Shown here in pieces: positions 1 through 9,487 of a DNA stretch of 64,000 nucleotides; the stretch's first letter is position 1; each line of letters begins with the position of its first letter. The notes below the pieces were generated by a model. The model was given only the letters and a program-made list of their open reading frames with translations, was not told the DNA's origin and did not search any database. The stretch is taken from the NCBI GenBank assembly GCA_964017185.1, contig OZ024883.1, forward strand, positions 2,480,001-2,544,000. Direction: 5' to 3'. This DNA comes from Rugalucina vietnamica. Taxonomy: Eukaryota > Mollusca > Bivalvia > Lucinida > Lucinidae. The position numbers and the translations under genes were made by a program.

Positions 1-671
1 TATCATTGAGATAACTCAAAAGTTAATCACATAGCAACTTGTAAAAAAACAATAACCTGTAAGTTATATACAGCCTTCCAAGCAAGCAGCCAAGGGAAAC
101 ACTAAAATTGATTGCTTAAGACATGTGCTTGATTAATTGAGGTTTATTCTGACACCAAGTTGATCAGCTCCTACCAATGTTGACTTAAACAAAATAAAGA
201 TTGTGTCATGTCACGTCACTAAAATTTCAGATACATGAAGAACTGCAAATAAATCACAGCCAAGAAGCGAATCAACTCAACTTTAAATTGTATTGCCATA
301 AGACATTACAAAAATATGCCCATGCAATATACAGAGATTTTTAAAGTTGTAAAAATTGAAAAGGACATCTACTTATAAGATGAGAAAAGTCCCTAAAAGC
401 CAGAAAATCATTGGGTATGTTTCGAAAATGTGTAATTAAAGCAAACTTTTAAACTGTATATTTGGGTATAAATGTAAATTGTACAAAAACGAATTTGGCA
501 GCACTCCCAAGGGCAAACAGGAAGTGATTTTTCTGCCATAAGATTAGACCCCTTTTATCAGATCTTTGCCCATATATTTTCACTGCACTTAAAGCTAACT
601 CCGGTTTAATTTTACTGACACAGAACAAAGGCAATTTGAGCTGCATAGTGAGAAAACGGGATTTTTGCTAA
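1..671. other. Non-coding stretch with one MITE fragment
   Basis: AT-rich sequence without recognisable coding signal. Positions 304-362 carry the first ~60 bp of hairpin MITE family A (CATTACAAAAATATGCCCATG type end), so at least one truncated element is present. The short minus-strand ORF at 449-646 resembles no family I know. Confidence 0.5.
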
Positions 672-885
672 TGTAAAAACAAAGGCGCATATCAGCTTTG
701 TGGTTACTGCAAAGCTAATCAGCGCCTTTGTTTTCGCTACATCTCTTCTTCTTTAATCCTGGTTACTGCAAAGCTAATCAGCGCCTTTGTTTTCGCTACA
801 TCTCTTCTTCTTTAATCCGAAATTTCAAGCTTCTAGCCTGCTTCTGAGACTTTACAGGCCTGTTTGTGTCAGACACATATGGATA
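672..885 (-). mobile_element. Hairpin MITE family B, truncated, internal duplication
   Basis: Contains the family-B core (ACAAAGGCG...CGCCTTTGTTTTCGC) and the flank ending GTTTGTGTCAGAC seen in the full-length copies at 27617-27852 and 42037-42272. One outer terminal repeat is missing. A 59-bp segment starting TGGTTACTGCAAAGC is duplicated in tandem at 701-759 and 760-818. Confidence 0.75.
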
Positions 886-1032
886 TGGGTCTGCACTGCA
901 TGGACATCGCTTTGTTATCAAATTACTTATTACTGATTGATTCATAAACAAGCACATTTGAAAACCTTAGACCTCTATGGGTGGGTAAAAAGATAAAAAA
1001 AAAAATCAATGCCAACCCTGGAGTACAGTAAA

Positions 1033-1286
1033 CCAGGGCTTGCATGAAGTTATACAACTATTTTCATTCTCAACTCAGCTGAGTATGAAATTTAAAGTTT
1101 AAACTGCCCATAATTGCTGATATAACAAAAATCGGTTGAGATTTCAGGTTAAGAATTCCAAAAACTTGTAATTTATCCTGCTCATAAATGTTAAAATGCC
1201 AACAATATTAACATTTATGAGCAGGATAAATTTAAGTCTCAGCCGAGCTGAGCGTGAAAGAAGTTTTCTTTTAACATCGGGGCCTG
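1033..1286. mobile_element. MITE family D, diverged copy
   Basis: Shares the family-D interior with the copies at 12677 and 33690: TTTATCCTGCTCATAAATG in inverted orientation around AATGCCAACAAT, plus a CTCAGCTGAG motif near each end. The ends are diverged; the right end reads ATCGGGGCCTG. It is a short non-autonomous palindromic element without coding capacity. Confidence 0.7.
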
Positions 1287-1628
1287 TTTCAGAATACACG
1301 TTTCATATTTGCAATTTTGTGATTAAATGACCACAAGAATCACAGTTGAATAATTTATCTTCAGAGTGAATCCACACTTTCATATGAGTTTCCTGTGTAA
1401 ATGATTTTCCATAAGCCCCATTCTTGTATTGTTTATTCTGTTAGTGAATAACCATATGTGTTGCAAGATTGCATTTCATTGTAAATGACTTTTCTACAAA
1501 ATCAACTGTTGGTTGGTTTATGAATACACATATGCAATGCAAGGCTGGTTTTCTTCCATAAAGATTTTCAACAAGAGCCACAGCAGTATGGTTTATCACT
1601 AGTGTGAATACACAAATGCACATACATT
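1287..1628 (-). pseudogene. Decayed C2H2 zinc-finger array fragment
   Basis: On the minus strand the segment reads as roughly four degenerate C2H2 fingers. Recognisable pieces are GDKPYCCGSC, an LALHMCIH helix end, FVEKSFTMKCNLATHMVIH, and further pieces out of frame. Stops and frameshifts fall between the fingers, so no continuous reading frame survives; the longest open piece is 1441-1623. The finger wording (HMxIH, GDKP linkers, KSFT) matches the arrays at 8.8-10.6 kb and 31.2-32.5 kb. It is therefore most likely a dead relative of those genes. MITE family A abuts it at 1629. Seen: finger motifs and stops. Inferred: common origin. Confidence 0.65.
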
Positions 1629-1910
1629 CATCAGGAAAACATGTCCGTGTAATGAAACCTGTTATACCCCAATTTCATATAGTAAAACTGGCGTATGAAG
1701 GGGTATACATATATTTAATTTTTCTTATTTTTGCTTTAAAACATAGATTGTGGGTACTCATTAGAACCGCCTCCCCGTGGCGGTTCTAACGAGTACCCAC
1801 AATCTATGTTTTGAGCAAAAATAAGAAAAAATAAAACATTGCTACAGAATTTTTTTACATTTTACAATTTAAAAAATCTCTGTATATTGCATGAGCGAGT
1901 TTTGGTAAAG
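1629..1910 (-). mobile_element. Hairpin MITE family A, full length
   Basis: About 280 bp. It starts CATCAGGAAAACATGTCC and ends with a copy of the other end (diverged, GCATGAGCGAGTTTTGG). The centre is a near-perfect inverted repeat, AACATAGATTGTGGGTACTC...CCGCCTC...GTGGCGG and its complement. Outside this hairpin lie CTTATTTTTGCT arms. No coding capacity. This is the reference description for family A. Confidence 0.85.
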
Positions 1911-2430
1911 TTGTATGTAAAATGATTCACACCTGTATAAGGACCATTGACTCTTTCCTGTAATATAAGCTTTATTTTCGAAAGCCTAAAAATCCACTAT
2001 TGCTTCTACAATTTTGCAATAAGGACTGTAGAAGGATGTCTTAAGAATGGATAAATGCTATTATGTGTGAAGCATTCCTCCATATACTGTACAAATGGCT
2101 GGGGAAGCAGAGGTATTGGTCAAACAATTGAAAATATAAATTAGAATAAAGTCATTTTTGATTTTTGTTGCATGTATGTATTTAGTTCTAACATTGTTGT
2201 GATTTTTAAACATGTAGATGTAGGTCAGTGTCAAGGGTCTTAGACAACCTTAAATTCATCTCAAAAGTTTGATACTTAATAAGAGACAATATTTTCATTA
2301 TTTATTTTGGGAGTTACCTACATGTTTATATCGTTCCTAACAATGACACGTTTTTAGCAAAGTCATGAGAAAAATCTGTCATTAGTTTCCAAACAGGTAG
2401 ACCATTAACTCAAGTTATGTAGCCAAAGGA
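1911..2430. other. No gene seen
   Basis: AT-rich sequence with no open frame of note and no repeat shared with the rest of the window that I could recognise. Confidence 0.4.
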
Positions 2431-2518
2431 CATTACGAAAACTTGCCCATGCAATATACAGAGATTTTTTCAGTTGTAAAAAATTGAAAAATTTCAGTAG
2501 AAAATCTGTGATATTTTT
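2431..2518 (+). mobile_element. MITE family A, left half of a split copy
   Basis: Begins CATTACGAAAACTTGCCCATG and follows the family-A consensus up to GTGATATTTTT, where it stops abruptly. The consensus resumes at 4977 (CTTATTTTTGCTC) and runs to CCTGATG at 5168. The two halves add up to 280 bp, the length of an intact family-A element. The sequence between them is therefore a later insertion. Confidence 0.85.
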
Positions 2519-2564
2519 AGCTCGACTGCACGAAGTGCATAGAGCTATTGCAGTCACCCCGGTC

Positions 2565-2627
2565 GTCCACGTTCCCGTTCCCGTGCGCGTGCGCGTGCGC
2601 GTGCGCGTTCCCGTGCGCGTCACACTT
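2565..2627. repeat. GC-rich microsatellite (CCGTGCGCG/CGTTCC)
   Basis: Alternating CGTTCC and CGTGCG units directly after the hairpin end of the satellite-cored element. Its composition is strikingly unlike the AT-rich surroundings. Confidence 0.85.
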
Positions 2628-3310
2628 GCGTTAAAGTTTTCTAGAAGTCCATATCTTGACAACCACTCATCAGAAAGCATTCATACTTGGACCATAGATA
2701 CTCTGTAGGGTTAGCTTTCATTCCATGGCAATCGGGCCCCTGGGTCCAGGCCAGGGGGTGGGGCTGGAGGTTAAAATCTAGAACACCTTCAAAAATGGCA
2801 ATTCTTGTGTTAAAGTTTTCTAGAAGTCCATATCTTGACATCCACTCATCAGAAAGCATTGATACTTGGGCCATTGACACCCTGTAGGGTCGGCTTTCAT
2901 TCCATGGCATCAGATCCCTGGGTCCATGCCAGGGGGTGGGGCTAGAGGTTAAAATCTAGAACACCATTAATAATAATGGCTTTTCTGTGATATAGTATTC
3001 TAGAAGTCTATATCTTGAAAACTTTTTATCAGAGGGCTTTCATACTCGGACCATAGGTACCCTGTTGGGTTGAGTTTCATTTCATGGCATCGGGTCTCTC
3101 CGTCCATGCCTGGGGGGTGGGGCTGGAGGTTAAAAACTAGAACACTGTAAAAAATAGATGTACTGCTGTGTAACTTTTACAAGGAGTCCATATCTTGACA
3201 ACAACTTATCATAAAGCATTCATACTTCATACACTTTAGGTTCCATGACATCGGACCTCTGGGTCGGAGTCAGGGGGGCGGGGCTAGAGGTCAAAATCTA
3301 GAACTCCCTG
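2627..3310. repeat. Tandem array, ~175-bp monomer, 4 copies
   Basis: Four units, each with TCTAGAAGTCCATATCTTGA, ATCAGAAAGCATTCATACTT, TTTCATTCCATGGCATCGG and GGGGTGGGGCTGGAGGTTAA. Units diverge progressively to the right. It is one of two different monomer arrays in the same element. Confidence 0.85.
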
Positions 3311-3426
3311 AATTTTTTTTCTTTTTATTTCTTAATAGAAACAACTTAGGAAGATGGTTGGTCATTCATCTTTTGACTTTGTGACACTGACTTGTGTGTC
3401 ATGATGGTAAGGGTCGGTTGACCTAC

Positions 3427-4862
3427 TTTCCATGGTTCAGTGATTTTGCCTTATATCTTGACACTCAATTAGTATATTTTCTTACTTCTTTCAGATTATG
3501 AGTGAGTACGACCAGGCCTTTGACCCCAATATACTTATAGGTCACTGTGACCTAACTTCACGGTTCAGTGATTTTGCCTTATAACTTGACACTCAATTAG
3601 TATATTTTCATACTTTTTTCAGATTATGAGTGAGTATGACCAGACCTTTGACCCCAATATACTTATAGGTCACTGTGACCTAATTTCACGGTTCAGTGAT
3701 TTTGCCTTATATTTCGGTTCTCAAATGGTTTATGAACAAACTTCTTTCAAAGTATGTTTGTGTATGACAAGACCTTTGACCCTGAATTAGTCCTAGGTCA
3801 CTGTGACCTAATTTCACGGTTCAGTGATTTTGCCTTATATCTTGACACTCAATTAGTATATTTTCATACTTTTTTCAGATTATGAGTGAGCATGACCAGA
3901 CCTTTTACCCCAATATACTTATAGGTCACTGTGACCTAATTTCACGGTTCAGTGATTTTGCCTCATATCTCGGTACTCAAATGGTTTATGAACAAACTTC
4001 TTACAAAGTATGCTTGCGTATGACAAGACCTTTGACCCTGAAGTAGTCCTAGGTCACTGTGACCTAATTTCACGGTTCAGTGATTTTGCCTTACATCTTG
4101 ACACTCAGTTAGAATATTTTCATACTTTTTTTCAGATTATGAGTGAGTATGACCAGACCTTTGACCCCAATATACTTATAGGCCACTATGACCTAATTTC
4201 ACGGTTCATTGACTTTGCCTTATATCTCGGCACTCAAATAGTTTATGAACAAACTTCTTTGACACTATGTTTGCGTATGACAAGACCTTTGACCCTTAAG
4301 TAGTCCTAGGTCAATATGACCTTATTTCACGGTTCAGTGATTTTCCTTTATATCTCGGCACTCAATTGGTATATGAACATACTTCTTTCACGATATGTAT
4401 GAGTATGACAAGACCTTTGACCGTAAAGTATTCCTGGGTCACTGTGACCTAATTTCATGTTTCAGTGATTTTGCCTTATATCTCGACACTCAGTTGGTAT
4501 TTTTTTCATACTTCTTCCTGATTATGAATGAGTATGACCAGACCTTTAACCCAAACATACTTATAGGTCACTATGACCTAATTTCATGGTTCAGTGATTT
4601 TGCTTTATATCTCAACACTGAATGGGTATATGATCATATTTCTTTCACATTATGAGTAAGTATCACTAGACCTTTGACCTTTGAGGCTTTGACCCTGAAA
4701 TACTTATAGGTCAGTGTGACCTTATTTCACGGTTCAGTGATTTTGCCCTGCGTCTTGGCACTCATTTGGTATATGAACACACTTCTTTCACAATATGAGT
4801 GAGACCTTTAAATCTTAGGTAGTTATAGTTAACTTTCACGGTTCAGTGATTTTGCCTTATCG
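3427..4862. repeat. Tandem array, ~128-bp monomer, ~12 copies
   Basis: The marker GGTTCAGTGATTTTGCC recurs near 3429, 3557, 3685, 3812, 3940, 4066, 4196, 4325, 4452, 4581, 4724 and 4836. Each unit also holds GACCAGACCTTTGACCC or a variant and AGGTCACTGTGACCTAA. That last motif is an inverted repeat around AGGTCA half-sites, so each monomer contains a nuclear-receptor-like palindrome by sequence alone. Confidence 0.85.
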
Positions 4863-4976
4863 CATCAAGGCAAAAAGATGTATGAGCATAATGCTTTGGG
4901 TTACCGGTCGGGTTTGGCCTTATGTTTGACAAAGGTCAGAAGCAGTCGAGCACGCTGTCCTGCGACAGCTCTTATT

Positions 4977-5168
4977 CTTATTTTTGCTCAAAACATAGAT
5001 TGTGGGTACACGTTAGAACCGCCTCAGCGAGGCGGTTCTAACGAGTACCCACAATCTATGTTTTGAAGCAAAAATAAGAAAAATAGGTTAACCCCTCCAT
5101 ACCCCAGTTTTGCTATATAAAAGTGGGGTTCAAGGGGGTATACTTTTCACGGACATGTTTTCCTGATG
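4977..5168 (+). mobile_element. MITE family A, right half of a split copy
   Basis: Continues the element begun at 2431, from CTTATTTTTGCTCAAAAC through the central hairpin (GAACCGCCTCAGCGAGGCGG) to GGACATGTTTTCCTGATG. Confidence 0.85.
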
Positions 5169-6262
5169 ACATGGCAAAGTATTTCACAAATGGGTGTTTA
5201 AAAAGCACAGAGGAAGCAAAATATGGCAATGTCATTGGCGGCTACCCTACAGCTGATCTGTACTTTAATTGTGGTACATGTATATGCAAAACACATTTTC
5301 TCAATGGTGACACAATAACTGTATGATTTTTGCAAACATAACAAGGACACAGAATTTATTTGCAAGTCAAAAATGATGCAGAATTTATTTGCAAGTCTTG
5401 AAAGAATGAATGCACACATTCCACCATTCAAATTAGATACATATGAAACCTAAATGCCAACTTTGTTAAAATCTTCCTACACTGACCAAATATGTTTCAA
5501 TGTTAAAACTGTTGCATATACATCTAGGAATACATGTACCTATTTATAATTTAGCTCTAACACACCCCGCTATCTCTTTGTAGTGCACAGAAATGAAATG
5601 TATAGAGAAAGAAGTACTTCAGTGAAATATTGTTGATCTAAATGAGTCAAGACATACTGTCAAGAGTAAACCAAAATGATACCACTTAAGTATTTGACTA
5701 GATTCACAGACCTTAATTCCCTCTGTAAATTAGATATTAAAAAATTTAATAAAAGAAATGCCTGAAGTAGTATGCTTCAGACTCCAAAGTGCTTAGGGAT
5801 CATACATGACACAATTTAAATAGTGATAACTTTCCAATGTATATTCTGGGAGCACCTATGACTATCAACATGCAAAAGGATTTGTTTGTACTAGGGAGGG
5901 GATGGGACAATGTAAAAAATAGTTTTCTGTTTTTCTATATGTTCAGTACCAAAAGTACAAAAATAGCTGTTGTAGCCCAAAAATAAAGCATACATGTATC
6001 AAAATGGGGGCCAAAATGCTAAAATATGGACTGGCAGTGAACTAACGTAATATACTATGATTGTTGAAGCATTTTACCAACTTTCATTTTTTATTTCCAA
6101 ATGCAGGGCAGCTATACATTGTGACTCCCATTACCACTGTCAAAGGTCCTTTATCTTCTATGTGAAGCAGGATGTGTCTTTTCTGTCTTAAAGTTTTTTT
6201 TTCTCAGATTTCACAGTTATGTGGCTTTTATACACAGGGAACTGGCATATACAGTATATATA
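5169..6262. other. No gene seen
   Basis: AT-rich sequence. Open frames at 5123-5326 and on the minus strand at 5198-5431 are short, begin inside or beside a MITE, and resemble no protein family. No repeats recognised. Confidence 0.4.
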
Positions 6263-6475
6263 CAGGAAAACATGTCCATGTAATTTATACCCCCTTGAAC
6301 CCCACTTACATGGTATGCAGGGGTAAACCTATTTTTCTTATTTTTGCTCCAAAACATAGATTGTGGGTACTCGTGTGTACTCACAATTTATGTTTTGAGC
6401 ACAAATTAGAAAAATATCAAAATTTTTCAGCTGAAAATTTTCAATTTTTTAAACTGAAAAAATCTCGGTATCGGT
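6263..6475 (-). mobile_element. MITE family A, central hairpin deleted
   Basis: Both flanking arms are present (CAGGAAAACATGTCCATG ... AAAAATCTCGGTATCGG). The middle reads GGGTACTCGTGTGTACTC: the GAACCGCCTC/GAGGCGGTTC stem tip has been lost, which is typical of hairpin-tip deletion. Confidence 0.8.
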
Positions 6476-6883
6476 ATGATTTCATCTGCGTTGGTTACTG
6501 TTGGCCGTGTTGGTTGTCACTGGATAGCACTGGATAGCACTGCGCGATTCTTCAGGTCGTCTTAGTATTGTTCAAACCGGAAAATGATATATTTTATGAA
6601 AAGATCCTCCTCTTTCATTACTACCAATAACTTCTATTCTATATGTTTATTGAATTATGTCGGATTAATTGTTCTTGTTGTTACTTGTACATGTATGTTT
6701 GACTTACTTTTTTACTGTTGTGGTTCTTATTACTATACCTTTGCTGGAGCTGAATTACGTTTTATATTCAATACTGTGTTTAAATTAGACAACGGTTGAT
6801 TTAATCACTATATATATATATATACGTTTTATATTCAATACTGTGTTTAAATTAGACAACGGTTGATTTAATCACTATATATA
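6476..6883. repeat. Unrecognised stretch ending in a 67-bp tandem duplication
   Basis: Positions 6584-6799 hold a hydrophobic ORF of 71 codons with no recognised family. The segment starting ACGTTTTATATTCAATACTG occurs at 6757 and again at 6824, both running into TAATCACTATATATA. The period is 67 bp with a short (TA)n between copies. The duplication ends where the LINE fragment begins. Confidence 0.6.
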
Positions 6884-6885
6884 GT

Positions 6886-7710
6886 CAGAACACACGGGGT
6901 CTGAACTGCACCCAAAAACGTCGAGATGTGTTTCAAAACTTAAGAAAGAAAAAATACAATATTATCTGCTTACAAGATGTGCATATAGAAAATAAAATGG
7001 AAAACTATGTAAAAAACGAATGGGGGTTTTCAGTATATTTAAGTGGTCTAACTAGTAACCAAAGAGGTGTAATGGTTTTAATAAATAACAACTTTGATCA
7101 GGAAGTCACAAAAGTTATTAGAGACACAAATGGTAATTTTATTATTTTGGAAATAATAGTACAAAAACAAAAAATCACATTGGCGAACATATATGGTCCA
7201 AACGAGGATAAGCCACAGTTTTATAATAATTTAAAGCAAAAAATTGACGAATTAGGTAACGATAATGTAATAATTTGCGGTGACTGGAACTTAGTAATAG
7301 ATCCGAATGTAGACACAGAAAATTATAAATCGATAAATAATCCAAATGCTAGGTCGGTTGTTGTAAGTTTCTTAGATGAATTAGAGTATATGGACGCATG
7401 GAGATTATTAAACGAAGATAAGAAAGGCTTTACTTGGAGGCGTCTGCAACCAGAAAAAAAGCAAGCACGTTTAGATTATTTTCTTATCAGCCATAGTATG
7501 TTCTTTTTTCTTCATGAATGTGAAATAATTCCAGGATACAGATCAGATCATTCAGGGGTTCTGTTAAATTTACAAATTAATTTTGATACGGAAAAAGGTC
7601 GAGGATATTGGAAGTTCAATAATACATTACTTAAAGATATAGAATATGTAAATAAGGTAAAAAAGGTGATAAATGAAACTTTAGATATATATCGTGTAAA
7701 GAACAACAAC

Positions 7711-7770
<60 letters not shown>

Positions 7771-7900
7771 GGATTTACTATAAACGATCAATTGCTTTTA
7801 GAAACAATTTTATTAATGATAAGAGGAGAAACAATAAAATATAGCTCGTTTAAGAAAAAACAAAAAAATGAACAAGAAATAAATTTAGGGTTCATAAGCT
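6886..7900 (+). pseudogene. L1-like LINE ORF2 fragment, endonuclease domain
   Basis: Open frame from about 6886 (N-T-R-G-L-N-C, then KRRDVFQNLRKKK) encoding an endonuclease/exonuclease/phosphatase domain. Visible motifs: IICLQDVHIE (metal-binding region), ANIYGPNED, IICGDWNLVID (GDWN), LDYFLIS, and the terminal YRSDHSGVLL (SDH). These mark an apurinic-type endonuclease that nicks target DNA for retrotransposition. After it come GRGYWKFNN and a (AAC)(AAT)n run giving ~27 Asn, then the L1-typical RGETIKYSSFKKKQK. The reverse transcriptase is missing: the sequence breaks near 7900. The 5' end is truncated too. L1/Tx1-type by wording; the clade is an inference. The frame is still open despite the microsatellite. 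Confidence 0.85.
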
Positions 7901-7907
7901 TGATTAC

Positions 7908-8041
7908 CTGAGTTGAATGATGTGAATTATAGAGCATAGCCAACATTGTTCCCGCCGCAAAGCTCAAATTGATGCAGGTTTGTATGACGAGGTACACATT
8001 CGTTGGGTCCAGCGTGTTCGTCACGGACATATCTCTAGCCT
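7908..8041 (-). CDS. Exon-like segment, unknown membrane protein
   Basis: A 134-nt open segment bounded on the minus strand by a good acceptor (GTGTTTTCATTGACAG) and a good donor (CAACTCAG|GTAATC). It is richer in GC than its surroundings. It encodes ARDMSVTNTLDPTNVYLVIQ, followed by a hydrophobic stretch TCINLSFAAGTMLAMLY that could be a membrane helix, and ends HHSTQ. I do not recognise the family. A second open stretch just upstream (8035-8343, minus) could be a neighbouring exon but has no clear splice sites. The LINE fragment on the other strand ends within a few bases of the donor side, so the gene, if real, was hit in an intron. Confidence 0.35.
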
Positions 8042-8341
8042 CTGTCAATGAAAACACCGTGCATATCATCTGATTGTAATATACGCATCAAATACCATGA
8101 AAACCCCTTCACTTTCATCAATTTGAAAATTCGTGAGAAGCCTGTGCGTTGTTTTGAATTTCGAAGCCAGGTGCATTGTAAATAAAATTCATGAATATTT
8201 TTTTCTGAAGGGATGTGATATTGTTTGGGTGGGTGTCTTTTGACTTCAGTATCATGGCTTTCACTTTTCTGGGTAGTACAAGAGCTTGGATCGTGTATTT
8301 GAGAGGGAAACCGAGAAATTATCGGCAATTTAGGACAAAAC

Positions 8342-8774
8342 ACTGTTACGTCAAAATGTAAATTTAGGTCTTTTTTTTAGTTTCTTAATAAATTGACTCA
8401 AATTTACAGCGGATGTAAAGGGAAGTGAACAAGGGGTACTTTAAGGCATGTGTCAGACTTTACAATCGATGAACAATGGTAAAACAATTAGAAATTATGT
8501 CCCGTACCTGGTTTGACAGATCCTAAGCGGCCATTTTGTCTCGTAGCCTATGCGTTCTAAAATCGAAGCCTAAGCGTTTGTCGCGAAGCCCATGCGTTTC
8601 CATAGACCAGTGTGCGGTATATTGCATGGGGAAGTTTTCGTTATGACATTAAAACATTTGTGGTAACATCCATTAGAACCATGTTTATGGTATATCTGCA
8701 GTATGAATAAGTGCAAGTACACACAGATTATGTTTGTGTTTAATTGAGTTTCCACAAATTTCACAGCGGCTGTG
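8342..8774. other. Intergenic, MITE A remnant
   Basis: No gene seen. Positions 8616-8646 match the terminal ~30 bp of MITE family A (TATATTGCATGGGGAAG...TCGTTATG). A degenerate finger-like piece precedes the zinc-finger array on the minus strand near 8690-8770. Confidence 0.5.
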
Positions 8775-9366
8775 TTAATGTCCAATATGCACAATGGTGT
8801 GCGCTGTAAGGTATTGTTTGCTTTTAAATGATTTACCGCGTAAATCACACTTGTGTGTTTTTTCTCCTGTGTGAATAAGTGCATGTGCTGTTAGACTGCT
8901 TTTCCTTATAAAAGACTTTCCACAAATTTCACATTTGTATGGTTTATCACCACTATGAATAAGCATATGCGTCATAAGATATGATCTATCTGTAAATGAG
9001 TTTTCACAAGTTCCACAAGTGTGTGGTCTTTCCCCAGAGTGAATAGTCATAGGCTTTGTAAGACTTGATTTCTGTGTGAATGATTTTTTCACAAGTTCCA
9101 CAAGTGTATGGCCTTTCTCCAGAGTGAATAGTCATATGCTGTGTAAGATGGGATTTCTTTGTGAATGATTTTCCACAAGTTCCACAATCGTATGGTCTAT
9201 CTCCAGTGTGAATAACCTTATGCTCTCTAAGATAGCTTTTCAGTGAAAAAGATTTTCCACAAGTTGCACATTTGTGTTTTGTATCACCAATGTGAAACAG
9301 CATGTGTGCTATAAGTTGGTATTTGTATTTGAATGATTTACCACAAAAATCACAGATGTCTGGCAT
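8775..9366 (-). pseudogene. C2H2 zinc-finger array, distal part, frameshifted
   Basis: Minus-strand continuation of the array at 9488-10619. It reads about seven C2H2 fingers of the X2-Cys-X2-Cys-X12-His-X3-His type: CDFC, CATC, CGTC, CGTC|frameshift, CGTC, CEIC, and a last one with CDLRG in which the second Cys is Arg. Linkers are HTGDRPY, HSGERPY and HTGEKTH. The frame breaks once, near 9085, where a homopolymer has six A (minus strand) instead of the five needed for CEKSFTQ. Between this part and the 11-finger part (9367-9487) there is an in-frame stop and two worn fingers (CDFCGITF survives). Such proteins bind DNA in the nucleus. This stretch is probably no longer translated as one chain, although a one-base assembly error at the homopolymer cannot be excluded. 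Confidence 0.7.
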
Positions 9367-9487
9367 ATCCCTAAAGTGAGCAACATTGTTACATTGTTTT
9401 TATTTTTAAATGTTATACCACAAAAATCACAGTACTAAGTTTCGTATTCATAGTGCATAGGCATATGTATTTTAAGATGTTCTTTCC

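Larger units (their letters stand above)
2519..4976 (+). mobile_element. Satellite-cored element inserted in MITE A
   Basis: A ~2.46-kb non-coding element. Order: end module AGCTCGACTGCACGAAGTGC (imperfect hairpin) with AGCTATTGCAGTCAC; GC-rich microsatellite of CCGTGCGCG units (2565-2627); four ~175-bp monomers (2627-3310, marked TCTAGAAGTCCATATCTTGA and CCAGGGGGTGGGGC); a short unique stretch; about twelve ~128-bp monomers (3427-4862, marked TTCACGGTTCAGTGATTTTG); and an end hairpin CGCTGTCCTGCGACAGCTC. The end modules recur in the element at 32691-33645. The architecture matches bivalve pearl/Helentron-associated elements; the family name is an inference. ORFs inside the monomers (4010-4303, 4395-4655) are repeat artefacts. 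Confidence 0.75.

Noticed and set aside
2405..2910. ORFs rich in VRVRVR / RTRTRT and neighbouring repeats
   Set aside because: Produced by the GC-rich microsatellite and the 175-bp monomers.
4010..4655. ORFs of 97 and 86 codons with repeated YDLISRFxDFALYL
   Set aside because: They read through 128-bp satellite monomers; the frame is not maintained across the array.
5123..5326. 67-codon ORF MGFKGVYFSRTCFPDDM...
   Set aside because: Its start is the right end of MITE A; the same MGFxGVY start recurs at 57418 and in other copies.
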